Assembly: GCA_963813375.1 (NCBI GenBank) | Contig: CAWEYT010000023.1 | Coordinates: 124,001-188,000 of the forward strand | Length of the DNA: 64,000 bases | From: DASTFY01 sp963813375 | GTDB taxonomy: Bacteria; Actinomycetota; Acidimicrobiia; Acidimicrobiales; Ilumatobacteraceae | Direction: 5' to 3' | Shown here: in pieces, positions 35,913 to 44,492 of the stretch | How the letters are laid out: each line of letters begins with the position of its first letter | How positions within the stretch are numbered: position 1 is the stretch's first letter | Notes under the pieces: generated by a model | What the model was told of the DNA's origin: nothing | Database searches by the model: none | What the model saw: the letters and a program-made list of their open reading frames with translations, nothing else | Translations under genes and position numbers: made by a program

Positions 35913-37223
35913 GTGACGAGCGAGACGGCATCACCTCCGTCGGCACCTGCGGGACCGCTCGAGCTCCTCAAGAGTCGGAGCTACGTCGGGCTGCTCGTCT
36001 TGGGCGCACTCGTCGGAATCGTGGTGGCCACGGTGGCGTACTTCTTCCTGAAGGGCGTGGCCGAGGCGCAGGAGTACCTCTTCACGACCCTTCCCGATGA
36101 TCTCGGGTTCGACGGGGCACCGGTGTGGTGGCCGCTTCCGCTCCTCGCGCTGGGCGGATTGGTGGTCGGTCTCACGATCCGCTACCTGCCCGGAACCGGC
36201 GGGCACGCTCCCGCCGAGGGATTCAAGCCCTCCGGTGCAGTCCCTCCGGTCGAGCTTCCCGGCATCATCATCGCGGCCTTCGCCACCCTCAGCTGCGGGG
36301 CGGTGCTCGGGCCCGAAGCTCCGCTCATCGCCATCGGCAGCGGAATGGGCGTCCTGGCGGTGCATCTGGTCCGCCGGAACGCTCCGCAAAGGGCGAGCGT
36401 GGTGATCGCGGCCGCTGGCAGTTTCGCGGCGATCAGCACACTCCTCGGCTCTCCACTCACCGGAGCCTTCCTGCTCATGGAGGTATCCGGGCTCGGGGGC
36501 GCGATGCTCGGCGTCGTGCTCGTACCGGGCCTGCTCGCCGCGGGCGTGGGCTCGCTGATCTTCATCGGGCTGAACTCATGGACCGGCTTCGGGGACTTCT
36601 CGCTCGCGGTCCCCGACATTCCGACGTTCACGACGCCGGACGTCGCCGAGTTCTTCTGGGCGGTCGGGATCGGGATCGCCGCGGCCGTCCTCGGAAGCGG
36701 CATCCGACGGATGGCCCTGCTGCTCCAGCCTGTCGTCGAGCGCAGAATGGTGTTGCTGACGCCGGTGGCAGGAATGGCGGTCGCCGGCCTGGCCATCGTC
36801 TTCGGTGAGTGGTCCGATGAGAGCGCCTCGCAGGTCCTCTTCTCCGGGCAGAACGCGCTGCCGGGGCTCATCGAGCAAGCGGAGAGCTGGACGGTCGGCG
36901 CGCTCGTGCTGCTCGTCGTCTGCAAGAGCCTGGCCTACGGCGCTTCGCTCAGCGCCTTCCGAGGCGGCCCGACCTTCCCCGGCATGTACATCGGCGCGGT
37001 CGGCGGCATCGCCCTTTCCCACCTTCCCGGCTTGCCGATGATCGCTGGGGTTGCGATGGGCATCGGGGCGATGACCGTGGCCATGTTGGGCTTCCCGCTG
37101 ACGTCGGTGCTGCTGGTCGCCGTCTTCCTGCAAGCCGACGCAATCGCCCTGACGCCGCTCGTGATCGTCGCCGTCGTCGTCTCCTACGTCACATCCGCAC
37201 GTCTCGGGCCGTCCGAGCCGTGA
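35913..37223 (+). CDS. ClC-family chloride channel/transporter
   Basis: A 436-residue membrane protein of the CLC family. Seen: GKEGP-like motif as GAVLGPEAPLIAIGSGMG, GSPLTGAFLLMEVSG, and the C-terminal FRGGPTFPGMYIGAVGG followed by MTVAMLGFPLTSVLL. The GPEAP variant differs from the usual GREGP. GTG start at 35913. Moves chloride or related anions, possibly as a Cl-/H+ exchanger. It sits between the two paralogous membrane proteins. Frame intact. Confidence 0.87.
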   Translation: MTSETASPPSAPAGPLELLKSRSYVGLLVLGALVGIVVATVAYFFLKGVAEAQEYLFTTLPDDLGFDGAPVWWPLPLLALGGLVVGLTIRYLPGTGGHAPAEGFKPSGAVPPVELPGIIIAAFATLSCGAVLGPEAPLIAIGSGMGVLAVHLVRRNAPQRASVVIAAAGSFAAISTLLGSPLTGAFLLMEVSGLGGAMLGVVLVPGLLAAGVGSLIFIGLNSWTGFGDFSLAVPDIPTFTTPDVAEFFWAVGIGIAAAVLGSGIRRMALLLQPVVERRMVLLTPVAGMAVAGLAIVFGEWSDESASQVLFSGQNALPGLIEQAESWTVGALVLLVVCKSLAYGASLSAFRGGPTFPGMYIGAVGGIALSHLPGLPMIAGVAMGIGAMTVAMLGFPLTSVLLVAVFLQADAIALTPLVIVAVVVSYVTSARLGPSEP

Positions 37224-37747
37224 ACAGCGCGCGAGTGTGGATTTCCTTCGCTGCCGGTAGACGTTCCGGTGCGGCCGATGGCGACGCGACGATTCACCAA
37301 ATTTGGTTGGCATTTTTCAGTGCTCCGGTCACGTGTCCCGACTTCCGATGCGCCCGGAGGGACAATGGGCCTTGCATGCGCACGATGGTCTGCCAGCGCC
37401 CCTTCGATGCTCCCACGTGCACCTAACAGGACTCGAACACCAGCCGCACCATGTTGCCCTGATGGAGGATGCTTGGACAACCGCGCGCGCGTAGCGTCGG
37501 AGGGCTCGGCCGGTGGTCTCTCGAATGCCCTGCCGGCTCCAAAGACCTGGTCGCCACGGTGTTTGCTCGTCGAAGGTCAGCTGCAGCGACGGCTGCGGGC
37601 CGAACGGGCCACCCGCTCGGGCTCGGCCGGCGGCGGTCGAGCAGTCGCGCTTCCAGTGGTCGCGCCGGTCAGCCGTGGTGGCGAGTACGGTCTACGCCAG
37701 GTCGGCGAGGCAGCGGAGCGCTCGCGGGCACAGGGAGGAGTAGCTCC
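37224..37747. other. 524-bp stretch without a recognisable gene
   Basis: Contains an unusually AT-rich patch (37290-37320) with the perfect palindrome ACCAAATTTGGT at 37296-37307. The rest is GC-rich with only unconvincing small frames. A T-arm-like TTCGAGTCC on the minus strand near 37430 does not fold into a tRNA. The promoter of the DUF2252 gene must lie at its right end. Confidence 0.5.
37296..37307. repeat. Palindrome ACCAAATTTGGT in an AT-rich patch
   Basis: Perfect 12-bp palindrome, striking in ~70% GC DNA, 73 bp after the ClC stop, followed by CATTTTTC. Could be a regulator site or a weak bidirectional terminator. Confidence 0.4.
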
Positions 37748-39244
37748 GTGACGCATCTCGAGCATGAGACCCACGCTCCGATGATCCTCGGTCCGGTCGA
37801 GCCGGGGGTCGTCACGATCGTTCTCGCCGGAGCTGTCACGCGGTGCCACACTTCACGCCGGTCCGAGCGGGTGGCGCGTGGACGGGCCGCCAGGGCCGAG
37901 CTGCCGCGATCGGTTCACGCCGGCTGGGAACCGGCACCGCTGCGGCGCAATCCGGTCGAGCTCCTCGAGGAGCAGGCCAAGACACGGCTTCCCGAGCTCA
38001 TCCCGATTCGCTACGGCCGCATGCTCGAGTCGCCGTTCGCCTTCTATCGCGGCGGCGCCTTTCTCATGGCCGCGGATCTGGCTGACGGTCCGCGGACAGG
38101 TCTGCACGCTCAGCTGTGCGGCGATGCGCACCTCTCGAACTTCGGCGTCTTCGCCGCCCCCGACCGCCGACTGGTGTTCTCGATCAACGACTTCGACGAG
38201 ACGCTGCCGCGGCCCGTTCGAGTGGGACGTCAAGCGGCTCGCGGCGAGCTTCGCGGTGGCCGGTCGGGAGCTCGGCTACGACGAGGGCGCTCGGCGCGCC
38301 ATGGTGACGGACGACCGTCCGGGAGTACCGCCAGGCGATGGCGAGCTTCGCCACGATGCGGAACCTCGACGTCTGGTACACACGCCTCGACGTGGCGGGC
38401 AGCATCCCCGAGCTTCGGCTCGAGCGATCTTCCCGAAGAAGGTGAGGCAGCTCCAGACGCAAGATCGCGCCGACGCACACGAAGGACAGCCATGCGCGCG
38501 CTCGCCAAGCTCTGCACCTCGGTCGATGGTGAGCTCCGACTCGTTGGTCGGCCGCCGCTCATCACCCCCATCGAGGACGTCCTGCCCGGTGCCGAGAAGG
38601 AGCATTTCGAGCACACGATCCGGAACATGATCGCCACGTACAGCCGCTCGCTCCCGCGCGACCGGCGAACGCTGCTCGAGAGCTACCGCTACGTGCATGC
38701 CGCACGCAAGGTGGTCGGCGTGGGCAGCGTGGGAACGCGTGCCTGGATCGTCCTTCTCCTCGGCCGCGACGAGTCGGATCCCCTGTTCCTCCAGTTCAAG
38801 GAGGCCCAGCCGTCGGTGCTCGAGCCGTTCCTCGGGAAGAGCGAGTTCGAGCCAGCACGGGCAGCGTGTCGTGGAGGGGCAGCGGATGATGCAGGCCGCG
38901 TCCGACATCATGCTCGGGTGGGGGCGGGTCGTGGCGATCGACGGCGAGACGAAGGACTTCTACATCCGCCAACTGTGGGACGCGAAGGCGTCAGCCGAGA
39001 TCGAGCTCATGAATGCCGCGGAGCTGCGGGCGTACGGGCGGGTCGTGCGGGTGGACGCTCGCCCGGGCGCACGCGCGTTCCGGGGACCGGGTCGCGATCG
39101 CCGCATATCTCGGGTCGGGTGATGCGTTCGACCGGGCGATGGCCATCGTTCGCCGAGGCATACGCGGACCAGAACGAGCGTGACTACACGGCGTTGCAGG
39201 ACGCGGTCGCGTCCGGAGTCGTCGCCGCCCAGACCGGGATCTGA
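37748..39244 (+). CDS. DUF2252 domain-containing protein, about six frameshifts
   Basis: Uncharacterised family with a kinase-like fold (~450 residues). Colinear signatures across frames: ERVARGRAARAELPRSVHAGWEP, RYGRMLESPFAFYRGGAFLMAADLA, QLCGDAHLSNFGVFAAPDRRLVFSINDFDETLP, FEWDVKRLAASFAVAGRELGY, ALAKLCTSVDGELRLVGRPPLI, YVHAARKVVGVGSVGTRAW, VEGQRMMQAASDIMLGW and AYADQNERDYTALQDAVASG. No stop-codon build-up, so all parts seem present. The GTG at 37748 (GGAGGAG upstream) is the best visible start, but a shift near 37858 leaves the N-terminus uncertain. Function unknown. Confidence 0.7.
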   Translation: MTHLEHETHAPMILGPVEPGVVTIVLAGAVTRCHTSRRSERVARGRAARAELPRSVHAGWEPAPLRRNPVELLEEQAKTRLPELIPIRYGRMLESPFAFYRGGAFLMAADLADGPRTGLHAQLCGDAHLSNFGVFAAPDRRLVFSINDFDETLPRPVRVGRQAARGELRGGRSGARLRRGRSARHGDGRPSGSTARRWRASPRCGTSTSGTHASTWRAASPSFGSSDLPEEGEAAPDARSRRRTRRTAMRALAKLCTSVDGELRLVGRPPLITPIEDVLPGAEKEHFEHTIRNMIATYSRSLPRDRRTLLESYRYVHAARKVVGVGSVGTRAWIVLLLGRDESDPLFLQFKEAQPSVLEPFLGKSEFEPARAACRGGAADDAGRVRHHARVGAGRGDRRRDEGLLHPPTVGREGVSRDRAHECRGAAGVRAGRAGGRSPGRTRVPGTGSRSPHISGRVMRSTGRWPSFAEAYADQNERDYTALQDAVASGVVAAQTGI

Positions 39245-39300
39245 ACAGGCCCGGGCTCACGTACGGATGTGAAGCGCGTGAACGCCATCGCGCCGACGGT

Positions 39301-40033
39301 CTACGAGAAGACGTTCACGGCTCTCGCGATCACGAGCCCGATCACGGTGAGCGAGATGAGCTGACTGCCAGGCCATCGTCAGCTTGGCCCAGGCCGTCAT
39401 CGGCATGACGTCCGTGGGGCTGAATGCGGTGCTGGTGGTGATGCCGAGGACGAGGTAGTCGACGTAGACAGGCCGCCAGCCCGCCGGCGCAAGCTCAGGG
39501 TTCAGCTGTTGCGAGAACGCGAAGTCAGGATGGCGCCGCTCCCCCCGGTAGCGGGCGAGCGGCCCGCCGCTGTCGAGCTCCCAGTACAGCAGCCCGAAGA
39601 TCAGGGCGTTCCCGAGCCAGATGGTCGCGCCCGCGGCGAGCAATGAGCCCGCCGACTCGGTCACCGTGCTGCCCCTGACCAGGTCGGCAATCAGCAGGAG
39701 GCTTGCCACCATGGTCACGACGGCGAGCGAACTGATGAGCGTGATCGAGACCGGCCGCAACCACCTGACGCGTCGAGCGAGATGCGTCGGGTTGGCCGCG
39801 ATCAGCACGACCAGGAGTGCGATCTCGAGCGCCGGCACGAGCCAGCGTGCTCCCACGAACACTCCGTGCGGCTCTACCAGGCGCCGCACCACGGTCAGGA
39901 TGATGAAGAGCGAGCACGCCAATGCGATCGGCCAGCGCGGTTCGATGTGGATCGGCTCGGCGAAGCTCGGCGTGGACTCGCCATCCGGCTCCGGCGCAGC
40001 TTCCTCGTCGACCACTCGCACGACGGTACCCAC
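39301..40033 (-). CDS. Conserved integral membrane protein, paralogue B, one frameshift
   Basis: Close paralogue of the protein at 35.15-35.83 kb, in the opposite orientation: EPIHIEPRWPIALACSLFIILTVV, ALEIALLVVLIAANPTHLARR, IWLGNALIFGLLYWELDSGGPLARYR, FAFSQQLNPELAPAGWRP, GITTSTAFSPTDVMPM. A one-base shift near 39365 hides the end, which restored reads LISLTVIGLVIARAVNVFS and stops at TAG 39301-39303. GTG start 40031-40033. About 244 residues. The two copies flank ClC and DUF2252 as an inverted pair. Confidence 0.72.
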
Positions 40034-40187
40034 CGGGGGGCGTCGAGGGTTGGATCACACCGTCTCGAGTGTTGTCGACCAACTGTTGGCGAGTCGCGGC
40101 CGGCCGGCCATCCGGACGTGGCGTGGGCGTCACATGCCCTCCGTACGGTCGAGGGCGTCGACTGAGGATGCCCAAGGAGGAACGGCG

Positions 40188-41541
40188 ATGGGTCTGACAC
40201 GGCGAGCGCTCATCCGGAACAGTGCCTACGCGGGCCTGGGGGTGGCGGTGCTCGGACGGCTGGAGACGGTGTTCGGATCATCACCTGCGTACGCGGCGAC
40301 GTCCGAGCTCAGCGCCGGCTACGGACCGTTGCTGCCTGATCCTGCCGGCCAGCTCGACCTTCCGCGCGGATTCTCGTATCGCGTGGTCACGCAGACCGGC
40401 GAGCCGCTCAAGGGCGCGGCCGGACTGGTCCCGGGCAGCCATGACGGATCGGCTGCTTTCGCCGCGGCGAGGGGTCACACGTTTCTGGTGCAGAACCACG
40501 AGCAGGATGAGGGAGCCGACGTGCCGGTGGTGGCGCCCCAGGGCTTCGTGTACGACCCCGGAGCGGAGGGCGGCACGACGACGTTGCTGCTCGATCCCGC
40601 CGGGTCACTCGTCCAGCACTACGTGAGCCTCGGCGGTACCAACAGCAACTGCGCCGGAGGCAGGACCCCGTGGGGTACGTGGCTGACGTGCGAGGAGACC
40701 GACCAACGGGCCGAGGGTCGCTACATCAAGGACCACGGCTTCGTGTTCGAGGTGTCACCGCAAGAGCCCAATCGCAACCGTGATCCGTTCCCGCTGCACC
40801 GCGCTCGGCCGCTTCGAGCACGAGGCGGTGTGCGTGGACCCTCATCGCGGCTGCCTCTACCTGACGGAAGACGCCAGCGAGCCGAACGGCCTGTTCTATC
40901 GGTTCAGCCCCAGGCGCCTGCCCAGCACGGTGCACAGCCTGCGGGCCGGTGGGCTCCTCGAGGCCATGTACGCGCGCGATCTCCCCGACCTCTCCATGGC
41001 GACCGAGATCGGGTCCTCGTACCGAGTCCGGTGGAAGGCTGTGCCGGATCCGCTGGCCGCGGTGACGCCGACCAGGATGCAACTCGATCCCATCACCAGG
41101 AGCCGCAAGCTCGAGGGCACCTGGTGGGGGAACGGACGGGTCTACTTCGTGTGCTCCTACGCCCGTCGTGACGACGGTAGCGCCAAGGAGCACGACGGCC
41201 AGGTCTGGACCTACGACCCTGCGCGCGAGCGGATTCGTCTGGAGGTCCTGTTCGCGGTCAACACGGACCCGAGCTCGGACCGGCCGGACGGCCCCGACAA
41301 CATCAGTGTCTCTCCCTACGGCGGGCTGCTGCTGGCCGAGGACGGGGAAGGCGTCCAACACCTCCTCGGCGTCACGCCCGACAGCGCGACGTTCCTCCTG
41401 GCGCGCAACACGCTGAACGATTCGGAGTTCACCGGGCCAGTCTTCTCGCCCGATGCCAAGACCTTGTTCGTCAACGTCCAGGACCCTGGCATCGTGTACG
41501 CGATCCGCGGACCGTGGCGCCGCGCCGGCGGCCTCGCCTGA
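40188..41541 (+). CDS. Tat-exported PhoX/DUF839-family protein, one frameshift
   Basis: Secreted protein of the PhoX (alkaline phosphatase)/DUF839 family, ~450 residues. N-terminal twin-arginine signal TRRALIRNSAYAGLGVAVLG with AYA processing region. Family motifs: GLVPGSHDGSAAF, LVQNHEQDE, SNCAGGRTPWGTWLTCEET, then after a shift near 40800 GRFEHEAVCVDPHRGCLYLTEDA, PDNISVSPYGGLLLAEDG and TGPVFSPDAKTLFVNVQDPG. AAGGAGG precedes ATG 40188. PhoX enzymes are Ca/Fe-dependent phosphatases, but phosphatase activity here is inferred only. Confidence 0.83.
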
Positions 41542-41551
41542 CGAAGCGCAA

Positions 41552-42884
41552 CTAGGCCGTGAACCGTGCCGCGACGAAGGAGAAGGTCGTGTCGAGCCCG
41601 GCGATCCCGGCGACGACGATGCGGCCGTACGGCTGGAGGACGACGCCGGTGGTCTCGTCGGCGGCCCCGGCGACGTCGGTCGTCACGAGCCCACCGCGGC
41701 CGAAGCTGCGGTCCCGGTCGCCGTCCGGCCTGAACCGGGCCAGCGCGAGATCGAGCCCTCCGGCGGCGTAGGTCTGCGCGGCGACGACGATCCGACCGTC
41801 GCGCTCGGCGGACCATGCCGACGGACTTCTCGCCGAAGGCGGCACCCAGGTCGGCGAGAACCCTGCCCTTGCTGCCGAACGCCCTTGTCCGGCGAACCAT
41901 CGTGGCGGAAGCGCCAGAGGCCGATGTCACAGTCCTCGTCGGACGGGCCTGGCTCCCGACACGCCGTGCCGGCCACGAGCACGCGGCCGTTGGGCAGCAG
42001 CCTCGACGGCGGCCGCCTCGTCGGGCCAGCCGTTCACGTCGGCGGTGACCACGCCGCCCCGCCCGAAGGACCGGTCCGGCGAGCCGTTCCAGAGGAGGCG
42101 AGCGACTGCGAGGTCGCCGCCGTTGGTGCCGGCGGCCACGAGCCCTCCACCTGGTGCGAGGACGACGGAGTGGAACCGATCGCTGCCTCCCTCCGCGGAA
42201 CCGGGCACGAGATCGATGGTGGCGACGCCGTCGCCGCCGCCGAAGTCAGGGTCGAGCGTCCCGTTGCTGCGGTACCTCGCGACGAGCGCGTCGAGGGTGC
42301 AGCACACCCCTCCGGACGGCGCGAACGTGCGACCGGCGATGATGACCTTGCCGGACTCTGCCACCGCGAACACTGAATGCCGCTTCTTCGCCGCCGAGAT
42401 CGAGGAGCACCGGTCCGCCTCCGAAGGAGCGATCCACCGTGCCGTCGGCGTGGTAGCGGACGACCAGTGCGTCGTCGCCCGAGCGCCCGGCCACCACGAC
42501 CTTTCCCTCGCGGGTCACCGCGACCGCGGTGGCCTCGTCGAAACGGTCCGGGAGATCGGTGAGCACGACCCCGCTCGTGCCAAAGCCGTTGTCCGGCTTG
42601 CCGTTCACCGTGAAGCGGGCGACCATCACGCTCTGCGCGATCGTTCCGTCCGGGTGCGCGAAGCCGGCGGCGACGATGCGGCCCTTCGGGTCCATCGCCA
42701 CCGCGCGAGCACCGGAGTAGGTGCCCGGCGACGAGGCAAAGGCGAAGCCGCCCGAGCCGAACGATGGATCAAGATCTCCGGCTGCTGCGGCCGCGGGCCC
42801 ACTCAGCGCCGTCATGAACAGCGCTGATGCCACGCATCCGGCCGCCGCGACCCGACGCCCGGACCTCCACCTGTTCTCGCGCAT
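41552..42884 (-). CDS. Secreted delta-60 repeat beta-propeller protein, at least five frameshifts
   Basis: Signal peptide RRVAAAGCVASALFMTALSGPAAAAA, then repeated delta-60 units of ~55 residues: GDLDPSFGSGGFAFA, DGKIVVAG-like PKGRIVAAGFAHPDGT, FGTSGVVLTDLPDRFDEATAVAVTREGKVVVAGRSGDDALVVRYHADGTVDRSFGGG, FGGGDGVATIDL, FGRGGVVTADVNG, FGRGGLVTTDVAGAADETTGVVLQPYGRIVVAG. The units alternate between frames because of base shifts but keep order, about seven in total. Extracellular, adhesion or structural role typical of the repeat; no enzymatic motif. Convergent with the PhoX-like gene (10-bp gap). Confidence 0.72.
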
Positions 42885-43224
42885 GGTGACCGCCCTCCCT
42901 GCCTCGAGTCCGCAACCCGCCGGTTCAGACTCAGGCTAGGTGAGCGCCGAGAAGACGCTGGCCCACCCTCCGCCGGCCACAGCCGGCGCGGCGACGTCGA
43001 GACGGCACCCGTCTCCACGCTCCGGCGCCAAGTCCGCACCATGCGTCACCGCGGACCGCAGTGACGATCGAACGATTGCGGGCGGACTCTGAACTCTCGG
43101 TGAAGTCAGGGCGTCGATCAGATGGCGGTGCGGTGGCGCCGCGATGACAGCCGCCCTGGCCTGACCTGACCCACCACTAGCGTCCGGGCGTCGCAGGCGA
43201 CCACCTGGCCCGAACGGAGACGAC
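42885..43224. other. 340-bp intergenic region before the cyclic-nucleotide-binding protein
   Basis: Divergent promoter region of the delta-60 protein and the CNB protein. No repeat of the MalT-like type and no convincing small gene was seen. Confidence 0.5.
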
Positions 43225-43590
43225 GTGGATCTCAGCCGGTATGTCCCACATCTCGACCAGAGGACCTTCTCGGCCGGGGAGACGATCTTCAAAGCGGGTG
43301 ACACCGGGACCACCATGTACATCGTCGTCGACGGTGAGGTCGACGTCGTCTACGACGAGAGGCGCCCCGTGCGCCTCGGAGCAGGAGAGTCGTTCGGCGA
43401 GATGTCGCTGATCGACAAGCGTCCCCGCAGCGCGACGGTCACCGCGGTGACCGACGTCGTGCTCGCGCCGATCAGCCAGGGCGCCTTCCTGGTGCTCGTG
43501 CAGGACACGCCGTACTTCGCGCTCGAAGTCATGCAGTCGCTGTCCGACCGTCTGCGGCGAGCCAACCAGATGCAGGAGAGCGCCAGCTGA
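43225..43590 (+). CDS. Stand-alone cyclic nucleotide-binding domain protein
   Basis: A 121-residue protein consisting of one cNMP-binding (CRP-like) domain: FSAGETIFKAGDTGTTMYIVVDGEVDVVYDE, the phosphate-binding-cassette equivalent LGAGESFGEMSLIDKRPRSATVTAVTDVVLAPI, ending in a helix (MQSLSDRLRRANQM). It has no HTH, so it is not a CRP regulator by itself. Cassette FGEMSLIDKRPRSATV keeps the Glu and Arg needed for cNMP contact. GTG start at 43225 after CGGAGACGAC. Partner unknown. Confidence 0.82.
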   Translation: MDLSRYVPHLDQRTFSAGETIFKAGDTGTTMYIVVDGEVDVVYDERRPVRLGAGESFGEMSLIDKRPRSATVTAVTDVVLAPISQGAFLVLVQDTPYFALEVMQSLSDRLRRANQMQESAS

Positions 43591-43647
43591 GGCAGCCCGC
43601 CGGCGTCGAACCCCGACGCAGAGGGAGGCCTGCTGCCGGTTGTTGCA

Positions 43648-43704
43648 TTTGCAAGCGTGCACTCGACGTTGCGGTTTCCGGCACCAGGGGTGAACGCTTG
43701 CAAA
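43648..43704. terminator. Long-spaced inverted repeat TTTGCAAGCGT / ACGCTTGCAAA
   Basis: Perfect 11-bp arms (43648-43658 and 43694-43704) separated by 35 bp, in the 145-bp gap between the convergent CNB and VC0807-family genes. Position suits a bidirectional terminator; alternatively two binding sites for one regulator. Confidence 0.45.
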
Positions 43705-43735
43705 CGGGCCGAGCCTGGTGCCGCCGACCCGCCCG

Positions 43736-44407
43736 TCAGCCGCCTGGGTCGACGTCCTCTTCCGCGGGTTTCGATGCCCTCAAGCGGGTGCCCCACCGGT
43801 ACATCCAGGCGAACAGCACTGCCGAGATCAGCCAGGGTGCCGTCCGGTTGACGGCGAGCGCGGTGCCGGTGGTCGTGGTCTCGATGATGACGGCCCGCGC
43901 CCCAGCCTCGATCAGGTAGGTGATCCCCCACACCGTCGTGCCGGTCCGCCAGAAGTGGCGGGCCTCCTCGTAGCGCTCGTAGTCGTCGTCGAGCTCCGCG
44001 CCCTCCGCCGTCCACCGGCCGCCGTAGAAGGCTTGGGCGAAGTGGAAGATCAGAGGTCGCCGACCGAGGAGTGACACGAGACATGCCACCCCGAAGGCGG
44101 CCGTGATCGCTGCGTCCCCGAAGAGCACGAATTTGGGGTCGTCGCTCACGAGGGCGAGCACGACGCCCAGCGCGATCCCTGCCAGCACCACGACCCCGAC
44201 GACCTGGAGTGCGCGGAAGCGGATCCAGTCGACCAGCACGCCGATGCCGGGCAGCAGACCGGCCACGACCAACGACCACACCTCGGAGACCCCGGCCCGC
44301 CGGCAGACGCGGAAGACGATCAGGGGACCGATGAGGTCGAGGCCGAGTGTGCGCACCATGCCCGCACGACGGCTGAGGGTCGCCGGGCGCGGGTCGCCGG
44401 TCGTCAC
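43736..44407 (-). CDS. VC0807-family integral membrane protein
   Basis: About 223 residues with six hydrophobic segments and the family start LGLDLIGPLIVFRVCRRAGVSEVWSLVVAGLLPGIGVLVDWIRFRALQ, then LLGRRPLIFHFAQAFYG and a C-terminal ISAVLFAWMYRWGTRL. GTG start 44405-44407 (a downstream ATG at 44359 is possible; a longer open frame upstream is basic and lacks homology). Function unknown. Divergent from the M1-like lipoprotein gene, 85 bp apart. Confidence 0.75.
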   Translation of the reverse strand: MTTGDPRPATLSRRAGMVRTLGLDLIGPLIVFRVCRRAGVSEVWSLVVAGLLPGIGVLVDWIRFRALQVVGVVVLAGIALGVVLALVSDDPKFVLFGDAAITAAFGVACLVSLLGRRPLIFHFAQAFYGGRWTAEGAELDDDYERYEEARHFWRTGTTVWGITYLIEAGARAVIIETTTTGTALAVNRTAPWLISAVLFAWMYRWGTRLRASKPAEEDVDPGG

Positions 44408-44492
44408 GGACGCCAGTCTGCCCGGCAGGCGCGCAAACCACCGCGAAGTGGCCCATCCCGCCGACGTGGCGCGGTGGTGCGAGGAGTAGCGT

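Noticed and set aside
37415..37450. tRNA-like T-arm on the minus strand (TTCGAGTCC)
   Set aside because: Flanking bases do not form a T-stem, and no matching acceptor or anticodon arm was found.
37290..37480. Cys-rich small peptide on the minus strand (CGWCSSPVRC...CACKAHC)
   Set aside because: No ribosome site, no conserved neighbour and high chance of a random Cys pattern in this frame.
35151..40033. Composite transposon bounded by the inverted paralogues
   Set aside because: No transposase, terminal repeats or target duplication; the paralogues are membrane proteins.
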